The notes: generated by a model not told the origin, from the letters alone. DNA of 64,000 bases from Accumulibacter sp. (GCF_029255125.1 NZ_JAPUVR010000076.1:1-64000), one strand, 5' to 3'; positions 1-10,979 are shown, counted from the stretch's first letter. Numbers and translations: made by a program.

Positions 1-1
1 A

Positions 2-97
2 CTGAAAAACGCCGAGCACATGCTGGCCCTGCGTGTCTGCCGTGCCAACCAGGAGTGGGACAGCTATTGGCAGTCCAGAGGTCAGCAGGCGGCCTAA
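2..97 (+). pseudogene. 3' end of a truncated gene, possibly a transposase tail
   Basis: A reading frame enters from the left edge and encodes about 31 residues (LKNAEHMLALRVCRANQEW and so on) before a TAA stop. The Ala/Leu-Arg helix followed by a Trp-rich end resembles the C terminus of some insertion-sequence transposases; I thought of the ISKra4 type, from memory only. The rest lies outside the window, so I cannot tell whether the gene is intact. It could equally be the end of an unrelated protein. Confidence 0.3.
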
Positions 98-433
98 CCC
101 ACAGTCGCACTTCCAATTGCACCCCTGGCTGCCGGTCATGCTGTACGCCGCCCCGCAGTCGTCGTGCCGCCATCGTCTCCATTCTCTCCGACGCGACGAC
201 CGTCTGCCTGGCGTCGTCGTAGTCACAGTCCGCTGCCACTCTGCCCCTTGCTCGACCAGGAAGGAGACCCCGGCGGCTTCGGGTCGGTCGTCCTGACAAG
301 CCCCGTTAGACTGCGCCAAGATAAAAATTTCTTATTTGGAAAAGGTCGATAGATGCCGCAAGCTCGCTCTCGAGTCGGCTGGGGTCGCTTTTCCTCTGCC
401 GACGACATGTCGTAGTCTGGATCGAGGAGCACG
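98..433. other. Intergenic stretch without recognisable gene
   Basis: No convincing coding frame is present on either strand; the short open frames lack recognisable sequence and ribosome binding sites. An A/T-rich patch at about 319-352 stands out in this GC-rich setting and could hold the promoter of the downstream glycosidase, but I could not fit a well-spaced -35/-10 pair. Confidence 0.4.
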
Positions 434-2365
434 ATGAGCATGAGGATCCCCGCACCCGCAGCCCAGCTGGTTGAAGTCCGGCTGGCCAACGTTCTCGACC
501 GGGACCGCTTTGGCGAGCGCTGGATGACTTGGCCACTGGCCGTCAGCCCCGGCGGTTTCTGGGAACTTGACGTTGACATGCTCGGCCTCGATGATGGGAC
601 CTACGAGTACGAGTTCATCGTCGACGGCGACACGTCCTCACCGATCGCCGATCCCTTTGCGCGCGAGATTACTCGTTTTGGTGGCTATCGCGGCGTGCTG
701 CACGTGGTTGACGGCGAGGAGGCGTGGCCCGAGTTCGACTGGAGCGACGAGCTGCCGGCCGATGTGACGCTGCCAGCGAACAACCGGATGGTCATCTACG
801 AGATGCCGTTGCGCTGGATGGATGGCGACCTCTCGCGCCAAGTGGGCCTGGGGACATTCGACAAGGCTATCTTTGAGCATCTTGATCGCCTGGCAAAGTC
901 GGGCATCAATTGCATCGAGCTGTTGCCGATCCAGGATTCGCCAGACACGCTGAACTGGGGCTACGGGACGCGCTTCTTCTTCGCGCCGGATTTCGACATG
1001 GGCGCACCGGTCGATCTGAAGTTGTTCATCAAGCGTTGCCATCAACGGGGTATCCGCGTCATTCTCGATGTTGTCATGAATCACGCACGCGATTGCCCGC
1101 TCGCCCGACTCGCCGGCCAGCGCTATTTCATCACGAAGAACGACGGTGAGTCTGGCGAGCGTGGGGAGGACTACGGTGGAACGATGTTCCGCTACCGTGA
1201 CCGTGTCGACGGGCAGCACTGGGCACGCCTGTTCCATTTCGACATGGCGAGCTTCTGGATCGAGGAATACCATGTCGATGGTTTCCGCATTGATGAATTC
1301 AAAGGAATCAACAACTGGGATTTCATTCAGGAATTTCGTGATAACGCCTGGGAAACCTTTTCCAGCGTTTTCCCGGAAAGGCCATTCATCGTCATTGCCG
1401 AGGATTCCTGGTCACGCACGGTAGCGGTGCGGGACGACCAGGCAAATCCTGGCGGTCGTAAGGTGGTCGATGCAATCTGGAATTTCAGCTATCGTGATGA
1501 GCTTCGTCGCTTGCTCCTCAACGAGATGCATACGACCTATGGCCAGCCGGCACGGCGCGAGCGCATCGCCGGGATGATTTCTGGTCAGCGACGCTGGGAC
1601 GACTGGTCGAAGCGTTTCGACGGCGGATTCGGCGATCTGGCGCAGTCGATCATCTACGTCACTTCGCACGACGTCGAGAAAGACGGCGAGCGCCGGTTCA
1701 TGAACCACGTCCTGTCCTCGCTGCTGCTCTACCATGGCCTGGGCGACGGCGGCTTCGCGCAGGTCCGCGAGATTGCGGAAAGCTTGCAGCGCAACTCGGC
1801 GCCGGTTCCCGAATTGGTGCGCAACCTGTATCGGAACGCACTGGCGCGCGTGCGCAGCGCCTACGCACTACTCACGACCTCGGTCGGTGTGCCGATGTTG
1901 CTGGCCGGCGAGGAGTTCGCCGACATTCATGATACGAACCATTACGACTGGCAACTCAAAATGTCCGACCCGGTCGACTGGAACCGGCGCGAACACACCG
2001 GGCATCGCCAGACGGCCGCCGCCGTCTCGGACCTCTTCTGGCTGCGCGGCGGTCACCCGGCTTTGCAGCGCAATGAGGTCGAATTCCTGCATTTTCACCC
2101 GACGATAGACGACAACGACGGAACGCGGGTCTTTGTCTACTGCCGCACGGCTGGCAAGACGCCGGGGTCGGGCGGCCAAGTCGTAGTGGTCGCCAACTGC
2201 GGTGGACAGGACTTTCCCGTCTATGAAATCCCCTGGCCGTGGGTCGGTGGCTGCGTCGAGCGTGGCCGCGCGGCGACCGACGCGGCCGGCTGGCAGCGCT
2301 CCGCTGCCGGACGCGTCGCACTTGCTCTGCCGGCCTTCGCGGTGCGTGTCTTCGAGACGTTCTGA
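434..2365 (+). CDS. GH13 alpha-amylase/branching-enzyme-like glycosidase
   Basis: 643-residue predicted cytoplasmic alpha-glucan enzyme. Residues 10-90 look like an E-set/CBM48-type domain of the kind that precedes branching and debranching enzymes. The (beta/alpha)8 barrel then shows the GH13 signatures: DVVMNH at about 212-217, GFRIDE with nucleophile D287, the general acid E323 in IAEDSW, and SHD (D413) as transition-state stabiliser. The catalytic triad is therefore intact. A short all-beta C-terminal domain follows. GAGGAG at 424-429 lies close to ATG 434; a second in-frame ATG at 440 is also possible. No glycogen gene lies beside it, so the exact reaction (hydrolase, branching or transfer) cannot be fixed from sequence alone. 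Confidence 0.85.
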   Translation: MSMRIPAPAAQLVEVRLANVLDRDRFGERWMTWPLAVSPGGFWELDVDMLGLDDGTYEYEFIVDGDTSSPIADPFAREITRFGGYRGVLHVVDGEEAWPEFDWSDELPADVTLPANNRMVIYEMPLRWMDGDLSRQVGLGTFDKAIFEHLDRLAKSGINCIELLPIQDSPDTLNWGYGTRFFFAPDFDMGAPVDLKLFIKRCHQRGIRVILDVVMNHARDCPLARLAGQRYFITKNDGESGERGEDYGGTMFRYRDRVDGQHWARLFHFDMASFWIEEYHVDGFRIDEFKGINNWDFIQEFRDNAWETFSSVFPERPFIVIAEDSWSRTVAVRDDQANPGGRKVVDAIWNFSYRDELRRLLLNEMHTTYGQPARRERIAGMISGQRRWDDWSKRFDGGFGDLAQSIIYVTSHDVEKDGERRFMNHVLSSLLLYHGLGDGGFAQVREIAESLQRNSAPVPELVRNLYRNALARVRSAYALLTTSVGVPMLLAGEEFADIHDTNHYDWQLKMSDPVDWNRREHTGHRQTAAAVSDLFWLRGGHPALQRNEVEFLHFHPTIDDNDGTRVFVYCRTAGKTPGSGGQVVVVANCGGQDFPVYEIPWPWVGGCVERGRAATDAAGWQRSAAGRVALALPAFAVRVFETF

Positions 2366-2429
2366 AAGACAGACAGGCGCGCCAGCCGCCGCATCCGGCT
2401 TGCTGTTTCGTCGCCCGCCAGTAGCTGGT

Positions 2430-3029
2430 TCAGGTCTTCGGGCGAGTGTAAGGCGCCAGCAGCTCGCTACGCATCTGGTAGCCCGCAACGCCCATGCCCG
2501 TATCGGCCCGATGCACCTTGAGCCTGCCGCTCACCCACATGGCGTCCATCGTCCGCATTCCGTCGACCGGTTTGTCGGCAAACACGTGAATGATCTGGTT
2601 GGCCGGCGGCGGTGGCACATGAATGCAGGCGCCGAAGTAGGGAACGAGGAGGAACTCGACGACCTGTTCGCCTTTTCGCTCGAGCGGCACGACAAAGCCG
2701 GCGATACGCACTTTCTGCCCATCAAGCGAAGAATTGACCGGTGCCTGATTCCAGGCCGACTTCATCCGGTCGAGCGCTTCCATCGCCTTCGGGTCGCTAT
2801 CCTGCAGACGTGCCAAGTCGATTCCCTTGAAAGCCGCCATCGGGTCCCAACCCTTCGGCGTGAGATCCTCCCATTCGATCTGACGGAAACTCGTCGCAGT
2901 CGCTTTATCGCTCGCCAGACGCTCGCCGACGCGGTACCTCGCGCCGGCCGCTTCCTTGCTTTCGGCGTGCGTGAGCAGTGGCGCCAGCGCGAGTACGAGC
3001 AGTGTGGCGGCGATGCGCAATACGGACAT
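2430..3029 (-). CDS. DUF3299 family exported protein
   Basis: About 199 residues. The chosen start (MSVLRIAATL) gives a clean signal peptide ending near THA-ES, so export to the periplasm is predicted. The C-terminal half carries the DUF3299 signature: a beta-rich segment with GFVVPLE and then PYFGACIHVPPPPANQ, followed by a VxGxL strand. This family has no established biochemical function; it often sits near ABC-type export genes in other proteobacteria, but not here. The open frame continues to 3110, and the extra 27 residues lack signal character. It converges with the glycosidase, leaving 64 nt with no obvious terminator. Confidence 0.75.
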   Translation of the reverse strand: MSVLRIAATLLVLALAPLLTHAESKEAAGARYRVGERLASDKATATSFRQIEWEDLTPKGWDPMAAFKGIDLARLQDSDPKAMEALDRMKSAWNQAPVNSSLDGQKVRIAGFVVPLERKGEQVVEFLLVPYFGACIHVPPPPANQIIHVFADKPVDGMRTMDAMWVSGRLKVHRADTGMGVAGYQMRSELLAPYTRPKT

Positions 3030-3137
3030 CGGTAAGCCCTGGACGGGAGGATCGATCAGAGACGCGTAGACCTGAAACCGAGGGCTTGCGCCACTCCGCT
3101 TACCGCGCACCAGCGGCGAATCCGCGTAGCGCGCCGT

Positions 3138-3488
3138 CTAGACTGAGAACGACGATCCGCAGCCGCAGGTCGACGACGCGTTCGGGTTCTTGATAACAAA
3201 CTGTGAGCCCTCGATGCCTTCGGTGTAGTCGATTTCAGCGCCAACCAGATACTGGTAACTCATCGGATCGATGAGCAGGGTGACACCGTTCTTCTGCAAC
3301 GCAGTGTCGTCCTCGCTAGCGACTTCGTCGAAGGTAAAGCCGTACTGAAAGCCAGAACATCCTCCTCCGGTGACGAAAACGCGCAGCTTGAGATCGGGAT
3401 TGCCTTCCTCCTCGATCAGTTCCTTTACCTTGTTGGCCGCACTATCGGTGAAGACGAACGGCATGGGAATTTCATTTGCTACATTCAT
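3138..3488 (-). CDS. erpA: Iron-sulfur cluster insertion protein ErpA
   Basis: 116-residue A-type Fe-S carrier that delivers clusters to apo-enzymes in the cytoplasm. The three conserved cysteines are visible: one in GGGCSGFQY and two in STCGCGSSF near the C terminus. The start MNVANE is preceded by AGGAGG eight bases upstream, which decides it over a frame opening 18 nt earlier. The [16 protein letters not shown] opening is typical of betaproteobacterial ErpA rather than IscA. It stands alone between the DUF3299 gene and argC. Confidence 0.95.
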   Translation of the reverse strand: MNVANEIPMPFVFTDSAANKVKELIEEEGNPDLKLRVFVTGGGCSGFQYGFTFDEVASEDDTALQKNGVTLLIDPMSYQYLVGAEIDYTEGIEGSQFVIKNPNASSTCGCGSSFSV

Positions 3489-3690
3489 TGCGTAACCCTC
3501 CTGCAACTTGCTGAAGTTGAGTAGTCGATAACACCAACTCGGCTCGAAGCAGCCTGGTTCGAGGCAAGAAGCGTGTTCGCCAACAGTTTGTCACTGCCGA
3601 TTCACCCCATCTGACCCATGGCCGCGAGGGGAGTTCCAGCACGCAGAGCACGCGGCTCTCATCGTCACGCGTCGGCCCGCAGCAAACCGC

Positions 3691-4719
3691 TCACGGCAGT
3701 ACGGCAGCCTGCCACAGACCCTCGGTTTCGCGCAAGCCGAACATGATGTTCATGTTCTGTATCGCCTGCCCAGCAGCGCCCTTGACGAGGTTATCGATTA
3801 CTGCGAGAACGACCAGCACGTTTCCCTGCTGTGGCTGGTGTACTGCAATCCGACAGACATTGGCAGCGCGCACCGAGCGCGTGTCCGGATGCGAACCCGC
3901 CGGCATGACATCGATGAACGGCTCGTCAGCGTAGCGCTTCTCGTAAAGTTCCTGAACGTCGGCCGTGTGGCGAATACGTGCGTAAAGCGTCGCGTGAATG
4001 CCACGAATCATCGGGGTCAGATGCGGGACGAAGGTGAGACCGACCGGCTGGCCCGCCATACTCGCCAAGCCCTGCCGAATCTCGGGCAGGTGCCGGTGGC
4101 CGGGCACCGCGTACGCCTTGAAGTTATCGGCGGCTTCCGAGAACAGTGTGTGAACCTCCGCTTTTCGCCCGGCTCCGGAGACGCCCGATTTGGCGTCGGC
4201 GATCAGACTGTCGGAGTCAACCAGCCCAGCTTCCAGCAACGGCATCAGGCCGAGCTGCACGGCTGTCGGGTAGCAGCCGGGGTTGGCGACCAAAAGCGCA
4301 TTGCGAATCGCCGAGCGATTGCACTCGGGGAGTCCATAAACCGCCTGCTCGACCCACTGCGGACTGGCGTGCGGCTGGCCGTACCAGTGCTCCCATTCAG
4401 CGACATCCTTGAGCCGAAAGTCTGCCGCCAGATCGATGACGCGCACACCGGAGGCAAGCAGGGCGGGCGCCTGCTCCATCGCGACCCCGTTCGGCGTGGC
4501 GAAAAAGACCACATCGCACACACGCAGGTTGGCGTTCCGGGGATCCTCGAACTTCAGTCTGACGCGCCGCCGCAAGCTCGGGAACATGCTGGCAACCGGC
4601 GTTCCCGCGTCTGCCCGCGAAGTGATGACGGCAATCTGTGCTTCCGGATGCTGCGCCAGCAAACGCAGGAGCTCGACCCCGGTGTAGCCGGTGCCACCGA
4701 CGATTCCGACCTTGATCAT
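3691..4719 (-). CDS. argC: N-acetyl-gamma-glutamyl-phosphate reductase
   Basis: 342 residues. Catalyses the NADPH-dependent reduction of N-acetyl-glutamyl phosphate to the semialdehyde, the third step of arginine synthesis. The N terminus [14 protein letters not shown] holds the Rossmann GxxGxxG loop; NPGCYPTAV carries the catalytic cysteine, and [10 protein letters not shown] holds the catalytic histidine. The open frame extends to 4893 but that part overlaps rpsI and has no homology-like character, so MIKVG is taken as the start. It lies downstream of rplM-rpsI on the same strand, with a hairpin between them, an arrangement common in betaproteobacteria. Confidence 0.96.
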   Translation of the reverse strand: MIKVGIVGGTGYTGVELLRLLAQHPEAQIAVITSRADAGTPVASMFPSLRRRVRLKFEDPRNANLRVCDVVFFATPNGVAMEQAPALLASGVRVIDLAADFRLKDVAEWEHWYGQPHASPQWVEQAVYGLPECNRSAIRNALLVANPGCYPTAVQLGLMPLLEAGLVDSDSLIADAKSGVSGAGRKAEVHTLFSEAADNFKAYAVPGHRHLPEIRQGLASMAGQPVGLTFVPHLTPMIRGIHATLYARIRHTADVQELYEKRYADEPFIDVMPAGSHPDTRSVRAANVCRIAVHQPQQGNVLVVLAVIDNLVKGAAGQAIQNMNIMFGLRETEGLWQAAVLP

Positions 4720-4768
4720 ATCATCCCTTCGCGTATGCCAGAATTGCTGATCTGCCCACCCAGGAAAC

Positions 4769-4796
4769 GCAAGAGCCGCCCGCAGGCGGCCCTTGC
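4769..4796 (-). terminator. Hairpin between rpsI and argC
   Basis: Inverted repeat GCAAG-x-GCCGCC / GGCGGC-x-CTTGC with a 4-nt loop and one mismatched pair, located 20 nt beyond the rpsI stop. In the direction of transcription it is followed only by GTTTCC, not a real U tract. It could terminate weakly or set the ratio of ribosomal protein to argC transcript. Confidence 0.45.
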
Positions 4797-4816
4797 ATGG
4801 CGCAGAAAGGCCGCGC

Positions 4817-5209
4817 TCAGCGCTTCGAGAACTGCTTGCGCCGACGTGCCTTGTGGAAACCGACTTTCTTGCGCTCGACTTCGCGTGCATCACGCGTCAC
4901 GAAACCCGCCTTTGAGAGCGCGGGTTTGAGCGCCGCATCGTACTCGATCAGCGCTCGCGTGATACCGTGGCGCACTGCGCCGGCTTGGCCGGACTCGCCG
5001 CCACCGCCGACGTTGACCATGATGTCGAAGGTGTTCAACTGGTCGAGCAGTTGCAGGGGCTGGCGGACCACCATTCGCCCGGTAACGCGCGTGAAGAATT
5101 CATCGACTGGCTTGCCATTGACGACGAAGTTGCCACTGCCGCGCTTCATGAAGACGCGGGCGACGGCACTCTTGCGTCTGCCCGTGCCATAGAAGAAATT
5201 GTCAGCCAT
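4817..5209 (-). CDS. rpsI: 30S ribosomal protein S9
   Basis: 130 residues, the family's usual length. Typical features are the [13 protein letters not shown] opening and the basic C-terminal tail ending [11 protein letters not shown], which reaches into the P site of the small subunit. It lies 9 nt behind rplM, the standard two-gene operon that co-produces L13 and S9. Confidence 0.98.
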   Translation of the reverse strand: MADNFFYGTGRRKSAVARVFMKRGSGNFVVNGKPVDEFFTRVTGRMVVRQPLQLLDQLNTFDIMVNVGGGGESGQAGAVRHGITRALIEYDAALKPALSKAGFVTRDAREVERKKVGFHKARRRKQFSKR

Positions 5210-5218
5210 GGTGATCCC

Positions 5219-5647
5219 TTAGAGTTCCAGAACTTTCGGCTGCTGCGCAGCGTGCGGATGCGCGCTGCCGGCATAGCATTTCAACTTCTTGAGCATGGCG
5301 TAGCCCAACGGGCCTTTCGGCAGCATACCCTTGACTGCAAGCTCAAGAATACGGGCCGGAAAACGCTGTTGCATCTTGGTGAAGTTGCTTTCGTAGATTC
5401 CTCCCGGATATCCCGAGTGGCGGTAGTATTTCTTGTCTTGTGCCTTGTTACCCGTTACGCGCAGACGTTCGACATTGGTGACGACGATGTAGTCGCCGGT
5501 GTCGACATGCGGCGTGAACTCGGGCTTGTGCTTACCACGCAGGCGGCGAGCGATTTCGCTCGCCAGACGACCCAGCACCTTGTCCGTGGCATCGACCACG
5601 AGCCACTCGCGCTGAACCTCGTGCGGCTTGGCAGAGAAAGTCTTCAT
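5219..5647 (-). CDS. rplM: 50S ribosomal protein L13
   Basis: 142 residues, standard length. [15 protein letters not shown] at the N terminus, [10 protein letters not shown] in the centre and [16 protein letters not shown] towards the C terminus are diagnostic of bacterial L13, an early-assembling 23S rRNA-binding protein. It is the first gene of the rplM-rpsI operon and has a well-formed sigma-70 promoter 44-73 nt upstream. Confidence 0.98.
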   Translation of the reverse strand: MKTFSAKPHEVQREWLVVDATDKVLGRLASEIARRLRGKHKPEFTPHVDTGDYIVVTNVERLRVTGNKAQDKKYYRHSGYPGGIYESNFTKMQQRFPARILELAVKGMLPKGPLGYAMLKKLKCYAGSAHPHAAQQPKVLEL

Positions 5648-5690
5648 TGGAAACGCTGTCCTTTTATGGCCTGATCACGGAAAGCCCAGC

Positions 5691-5720
5691 ATGATATTGG
5701 ATCGGGGCAATCCATGTCAA
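5691..5720 (-). promoter_or_regulatory. Sigma-70 promoter of rplM-rpsI
   Basis: Reading the minus strand, TTGACA (5715-5720) is separated by 18 nt from TATCAT (5691-5696). That is a perfect -35 and a 5/6 -10, placed directly upstream of rplM. It is the best promoter match I saw in the window. Confidence 0.75.
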
Positions 5721-5838
5721 TCCTCGCGTCGCCGAAAACTGGCCCGCGACTGCCTTGCGGACGGCGGTGACCGGTCGTCCGCGGCATTGTTGCAGCGCTT
5801 CCGGTGGGTTGGTCCATGGCGGGAGCGTGCGCACATGC

Positions 5839-6186
5839 TCAGCTCGATCGACCGAGCGGCAGGGCTGCTGAGCCGGCGTTGCGCGGTTGGCAGATTTCCG
5901 GGCGTCCGCCGCAGCAGTTGTCGGTGAGGAAGCCGACGAGTGCGTTGATTCGCGCCATTTCGGCATGACAGCGAACGAAGCGTCCTTCCTGGACGGTACT
6001 GACCAGTCCCGCGTGCGTCAGCGTCTTCAGATGAAACGAGAGCGTTGGTGCCGGCAGCTCGAGCTGTTCGCCGATGAGCCCGACGGTCAGGCCAGCGGGA
6101 GCATGTTGCACAAGCAGGCGAAAGATGGCTAGACGACTGTCTTGCGCCAGCGCAGCCAGGGCAGTCACGGCATCGGTCTTGTTCAT
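5839..6186 (-). CDS. ArsR/SmtB-family transcriptional regulator
   Basis: 115-residue winged-helix repressor. Residues 1-90 form the HTH core, with the recognition region around LPAPTLSFHLKTLTHAGLV and the wing EGRFVRCHAEM. The tail carries a cysteine group, DNCCGG followed by EIC, which resembles thiol ligand sets of arsenite-sensing members, so metalloid or thiol sensing is a fair inference. MNKTDAV is the likely start; the longer frame upstream has no regulator-like sequence. No ars or metal-efflux gene sits beside it; it lies alone between eno and rplM on the same strand, so its target is unknown. Confidence 0.85.
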   Translation of the reverse strand: MNKTDAVTALAALAQDSRLAIFRLLVQHAPAGLTVGLIGEQLELPAPTLSFHLKTLTHAGLVSTVQEGRFVRCHAEMARINALVGFLTDNCCGGRPEICQPRNAGSAALPLGRSS

Positions 6187-6400
6187 CCTTCCAACAATAC
6201 CGAAATAGCGCCAAGCTGCAAAGCGTTTCAAGTCATCAAAGCGGATTACACGGACTTTCGCTGGATGCGCGCAACGGAGGAAACACGCAGGTTGCGGCAG
6301 CAAGGCAGCGCTTGCGCCGCTCCGTATCCTGGTCAACACAGAGGCACTGCGCGAGCAGCGCCTCTTTTGCCACCTTGCCGCGGAAAGTGGGCCCAGGGGC

Positions 6401-7834
<1,434 letters not shown>

Positions 7835-7842
7835 TCAGACCG

Positions 7843-7872
7843 ATCATACCGAATTCGGATGAGCCGGTGCAA
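7843..7872 (-). promoter_or_regulatory. Probable eno promoter
   Basis: On the minus strand TTGCAC (7867-7872), an 18-nt spacer and TATGAT (7843-7848) lie about 57 nt upstream of the eno start and just past the terminator of the preceding gene. The -10 is good; the -35 matches mainly in TTG. Confidence 0.45.
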
Positions 7873-7908
7873 TGTTTGCGGGCAGGGAAAGCAAGCATTT
7901 CTGAGGGC

Positions 7909-7934
7909 AAAAAAAAGGGCTCCTGCTGAAGCCC
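7909..7934 (-). terminator. Rho-independent terminator of the caspase-like gene
   Basis: On the minus strand GGGCT, an 8-nt loop, AGCCC and then eight T residues. It lies 28 nt after the stop of the caspase-like gene and before the eno promoter, so it separates the two same-strand units. Confidence 0.85.
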
Positions 7935-7961
7935 GTCTTCCTGCTGCTCTGACCAGATCGA

Positions 7962-8819
7962 TCAGTAGATGATCGCCTGGGTGCGGTTTGTCGCGTTGCC
8001 TTCGAGTTGCGGATTCTGGCTGAAGCCACTCTTCATCTGTGCCCGCATCTTGCTGATGACCTGCTTGCGCGACAGCTTGTTTTGCGTCTCGCGCATGACC
8101 TTGACCAGGTAGTAGGTGAAGGCCCCGTTGTAACGTCCGTTGAAATAGGCATCCGCACTCGTTTCATTGGCTTTACAGCCGGTCCACAAGACATGATTGG
8201 CGCCGGCAACAGCCGCCTTTTCGGCGCTTGCCGCGCCCTTCTTGCCGCCCGCACCGAGCGTGAACCCACGCATCTTGGCGCTCTTCTTGGTGAACTCGTG
8301 GTCGGGTGGCGCCACGTAGCGCGGGCGAGGCGCGTGCAAACCGAACTCTGCACCGCGCAGTCCGCTGCCGCTGTGGCAGGTATCGAGATAGACCTCGAGC
8401 AGGACGTTGGCCGGCAACTGGACGAAAAGGTCGTGCAGCTCGTCGTCGCTGATGATATGCGCCGGGTTCCAGGCGCCGGCTTTCTCGGCGATATCGTACG
8501 GAACGAAAGCTTCGTCCTTGCCGTCGGGCTCATCGCCACTTGTGTCGTTCATCTGCGTCCCGTGCGAAGAAAGGCTGAAGACCAGATAGTTGAGCTTGCC
8601 CGCCTTGGCCTCGGCAACCATCGCGTTGAGCCTATCCATGATGTTCGCCTTGGTGGCCTGAGAATCGGTCAGGGTGCTCATTTCGGTTGCCTTGAAACCG
8701 AGCAGATCCTTGTATAGCGCTGCCATGTCCTTGGCATCATTGACGCAGCCATTGAGTGCAAACTGCGGATAGTTGGCAAACTTGTTGATGCCTACGAACA
8801 GTGCCTTCTTGTTAGCCAT
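7962..8819 (-). CDS. Caspase-family (metacaspase-like) peptidase
   Basis: 285 residues forming essentially one peptidase C14-type p20-like domain. The first strand is KALFVGIN; the catalytic dyad is H86 in SLSSHGTQ and C148 in LDTCHSG, both intact. An acidic loop between them (SGDEPDGKDEAFVP) is typical of prokaryotic caspase homologues and may bind Ca2+ or an Arg/Lys P1 residue. There is no signal peptide, membrane segment or repeat domain, so it should be cytoplasmic. MANKKALF follows a strong AAGGAG; the frame upstream of it is not used. It forms its own unit with a clear terminator. The substrate is unknown; prokaryotic members include defence and stress proteases, but no such partner lies nearby. 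Confidence 0.88.
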   Translation of the reverse strand: MANKKALFVGINKFANYPQFALNGCVNDAKDMAALYKDLLGFKATEMSTLTDSQATKANIMDRLNAMVAEAKAGKLNYLVFSLSSHGTQMNDTSGDEPDGKDEAFVPYDIAEKAGAWNPAHIISDDELHDLFVQLPANVLLEVYLDTCHSGSGLRGAEFGLHAPRPRYVAPPDHEFTKKSAKMRGFTLGAGGKKGAASAEKAAVAGANHVLWTGCKANETSADAYFNGRYNGAFTYYLVKVMRETQNKLSRKQVISKMRAQMKSGFSQNPQLEGNATNRTQAIIY

Positions 8820-9035
8820 ATTCTGTCTCCTTCCAGGGCCGCAAGAAAAAAAATCAGCGATGGTGCGGCATCCATCGTCCATGCATTATGCGGCGATCAT
8901 CAGGCCGTCGCAATGGGCACCGCTGATCCAGAAAAGCGAAGCTGGCTCGGGCAAAAGCATCGCGCGAGGCCGCACACCGCGCGCTCGTCGCGCTTGCCGC
9001 GGCGCGTGATCAGCCGTCAGCGGCGAATCATTCGT

Positions 9036-10979
9036 TCACTTTGGCGCGCCTGCGGGCAGCGTCTGCCGGGTCGCCGGAGGCTGCTCACCAGCCTCGCGCA
9101 GCGCGTGACCAGACTGCCCGGAGAAAACGCTGAAACGGTGCTTACCGGCCAGCTTTGCCTGGTACATGGCCTGGTCGGCCTGGCGCAACAATTGGTCGCC
9201 GTCAACCTCGTCGTCCTGCGGGTAGAACGTCGCGCCGACGCTGGCTGATATCTGCAGACGCAGCCCATCGACCTGTACCGGCTGCGCGCTGGCGAGTATC
9301 AGGCGGTCGAGAATGGGAGCGCTGGCAGCCACGTCGGGCAAATCAAGGAGAACCGCAACGAATTCGTCGCCGCCCAGACGGGCCAAGGTATCACCTTCGC
9401 GTAAGGTGCTCTTCATGCGCGTGGCCAGTGCGACCAACAATTGGTCGCCGATCTCGTGGCCGTGATTGTCGTTGATCGCCTTGAACCCGTCGAGGTCGAC
9501 GAAAGCCACCGTCAGCCCCTCGCCGCGCCGAAGCACCTGACTCATTGCCTGGTGCAGACGATCGCCGAGCAAATTGCGGTTCGGCAGACCGGTCAGCGCG
9601 TCGTAGTGAGCGCGGATTTCAAGCTCCTGTTCATACTCCTTCAAGCCGGTAATGTCCGAGAACATGCCCACATACTGCCGCGTGATGCCCTGCTCGTCGC
9701 GTACCGCACTGATCGTCAGCCGCGCTGCGAACGGCCGCCCATCCCTGCGACGATTCCAGATCTCGCCGCACCACTGCCCGCGTTCGAGCAACTCCCGCCA
9801 CATCGCGCTGTAGAACTCTACGCCTTGTCGACCGGAAGAGAGAAAGCGCGGATTGCGGCCGATGGACTCCTCGCGCGAGAAACCCGTCATGGCGGCGAAC
9901 GCTTCGTTCACGTCGATGATTGTCGCCTCGGCGGAAGTGATCATGATTCCTTCGCGCGCGTTGGTGAATACGCTTGCCGCGTTGATCCGCTGCAGGCGCT
10001 CCGACTGAGCACGCTCCTCGGCCAACTGCAACTGCCGGCGATAGTAGGCCAGGGCGAGCAGCGTGATCACCAATAAGGCCGGGACAAGCACGCCCAACAA
10101 GGATTGTGCGCTGCTCCGCCAGGGCTGCAGAACGTGCTCGCGGTCAAGATGTGTGAGAACGATAAAGGGGTAAAGGCGCGAAGCGCGGAAGGTGGTCAGC
10201 AAGCCTGGTGCTTCCCCAGGTTCGCTGACGAACTGGCCGAACTCCCTCTCTTCCAAGCGCAGGGTGGCGAGCATTCGGTCGTTGGCCATTCCCGGTTGCC
10301 CACCGGGATTGCTGTGCATGAGCAACGTTCCGTCGTAACGCAAGACCTCGACCCATCCTTCCTCGTGTTGCAGCTTCTGCAGGACGTGGCCGACGAAGTG
10401 GTCCGGGTTCAACGCGACGAGCACCGTCGCCGCCTTCCTGCCACCAAGTTCGACGCTGCGCATCACCGGAACGAAATACGCTTCAGCGACGGCAACCGGG
10501 TGATCGGGGGTCGACGGGCGACCATCGGCGAAGTCGCGCCCGGCCCAGGGTGCTCCAACGCGCAGACTGCCGATCTCGCGGCTGGATACGGGCAAGTAGT
10601 TCTGTGTTGCCACACGCAGACCGATGTTGCCCAGATTCGAACTGACCGCAATACGGCCGTCGTCATCGAGAAGCGACAGCGAACGTACGAAAGGCGCGTG
10701 TTGCAGCGTAGTCACCAGGCGGCCGGCGAGCTCGCGACGCTGCGCTGCCTTCGGTGCGCTGGCCAGCGTGCTCACCGCCACCAGGTCAATCAGGTGCAGG
10801 CTTTGCGTCAGAAGATCTTCGAAACCGCGCGAATGCATCGCCGACATGCTCAAACCGTTGGCGATTGCATCGCTGCGCAGGCGGACGAGCGTGAACGCGG
10901 CCAATGCGCTCATCCCACCGACCAAGAGCGCCAGGGCGAGCAGATACGCTCGCCGCAGCTGCCACGTACGGGGGCTCAT
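9036..10979 (-). CDS. Membrane sensor diguanylate cyclase (Cache-PAS-GGDEF)
   Basis: 647 residues. A transmembrane helix at about 12-32 and a second at about 293-312 enclose a periplasmic Cache-like sensor domain. A PAS domain follows (about 335-445, with ITSAEATIIDVNEAF and GFSREE), then a GGDEF domain (about 455-625). The active motif GGDEF at 536-540 is intact, and RxxD (R527-D530) five residues before it forms the product-inhibition I-site, so the protein should make c-di-GMP and be feedback controlled. No EAL domain. Its ATG overlaps the stop of the binding-protein gene upstream (ATGA), implying translational coupling and a joint role. Confidence 0.92.
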   Translation of the reverse strand: MSPRTWQLRRAYLLALALLVGGMSALAAFTLVRLRSDAIANGLSMSAMHSRGFEDLLTQSLHLIDLVAVSTLASAPKAAQRRELAGRLVTTLQHAPFVRSLSLLDDDGRIAVSSNLGNIGLRVATQNYLPVSSREIGSLRVGAPWAGRDFADGRPSTPDHPVAVAEAYFVPVMRSVELGGRKAATVLVALNPDHFVGHVLQKLQHEEGWVEVLRYDGTLLMHSNPGGQPGMANDRMLATLRLEEREFGQFVSEPGEAPGLLTTFRASRLYPFIVLTHLDREHVLQPWRSSAQSLLGVLVPALLVITLLALAYYRRQLQLAEERAQSERLQRINAASVFTNAREGIMITSAEATIIDVNEAFAAMTGFSREESIGRNPRFLSSGRQGVEFYSAMWRELLERGQWCGEIWNRRRDGRPFAARLTISAVRDEQGITRQYVGMFSDITGLKEYEQELEIRAHYDALTGLPNRNLLGDRLHQAMSQVLRRGEGLTVAFVDLDGFKAINDNHGHEIGDQLLVALATRMKSTLREGDTLARLGGDEFVAVLLDLPDVAASAPILDRLILASAQPVQVDGLRLQISASVGATFYPQDDEVDGDQLLRQADQAMYQAKLAGKHRFSVFSGQSGHALREAGEQPPATRQTLPAGAPK

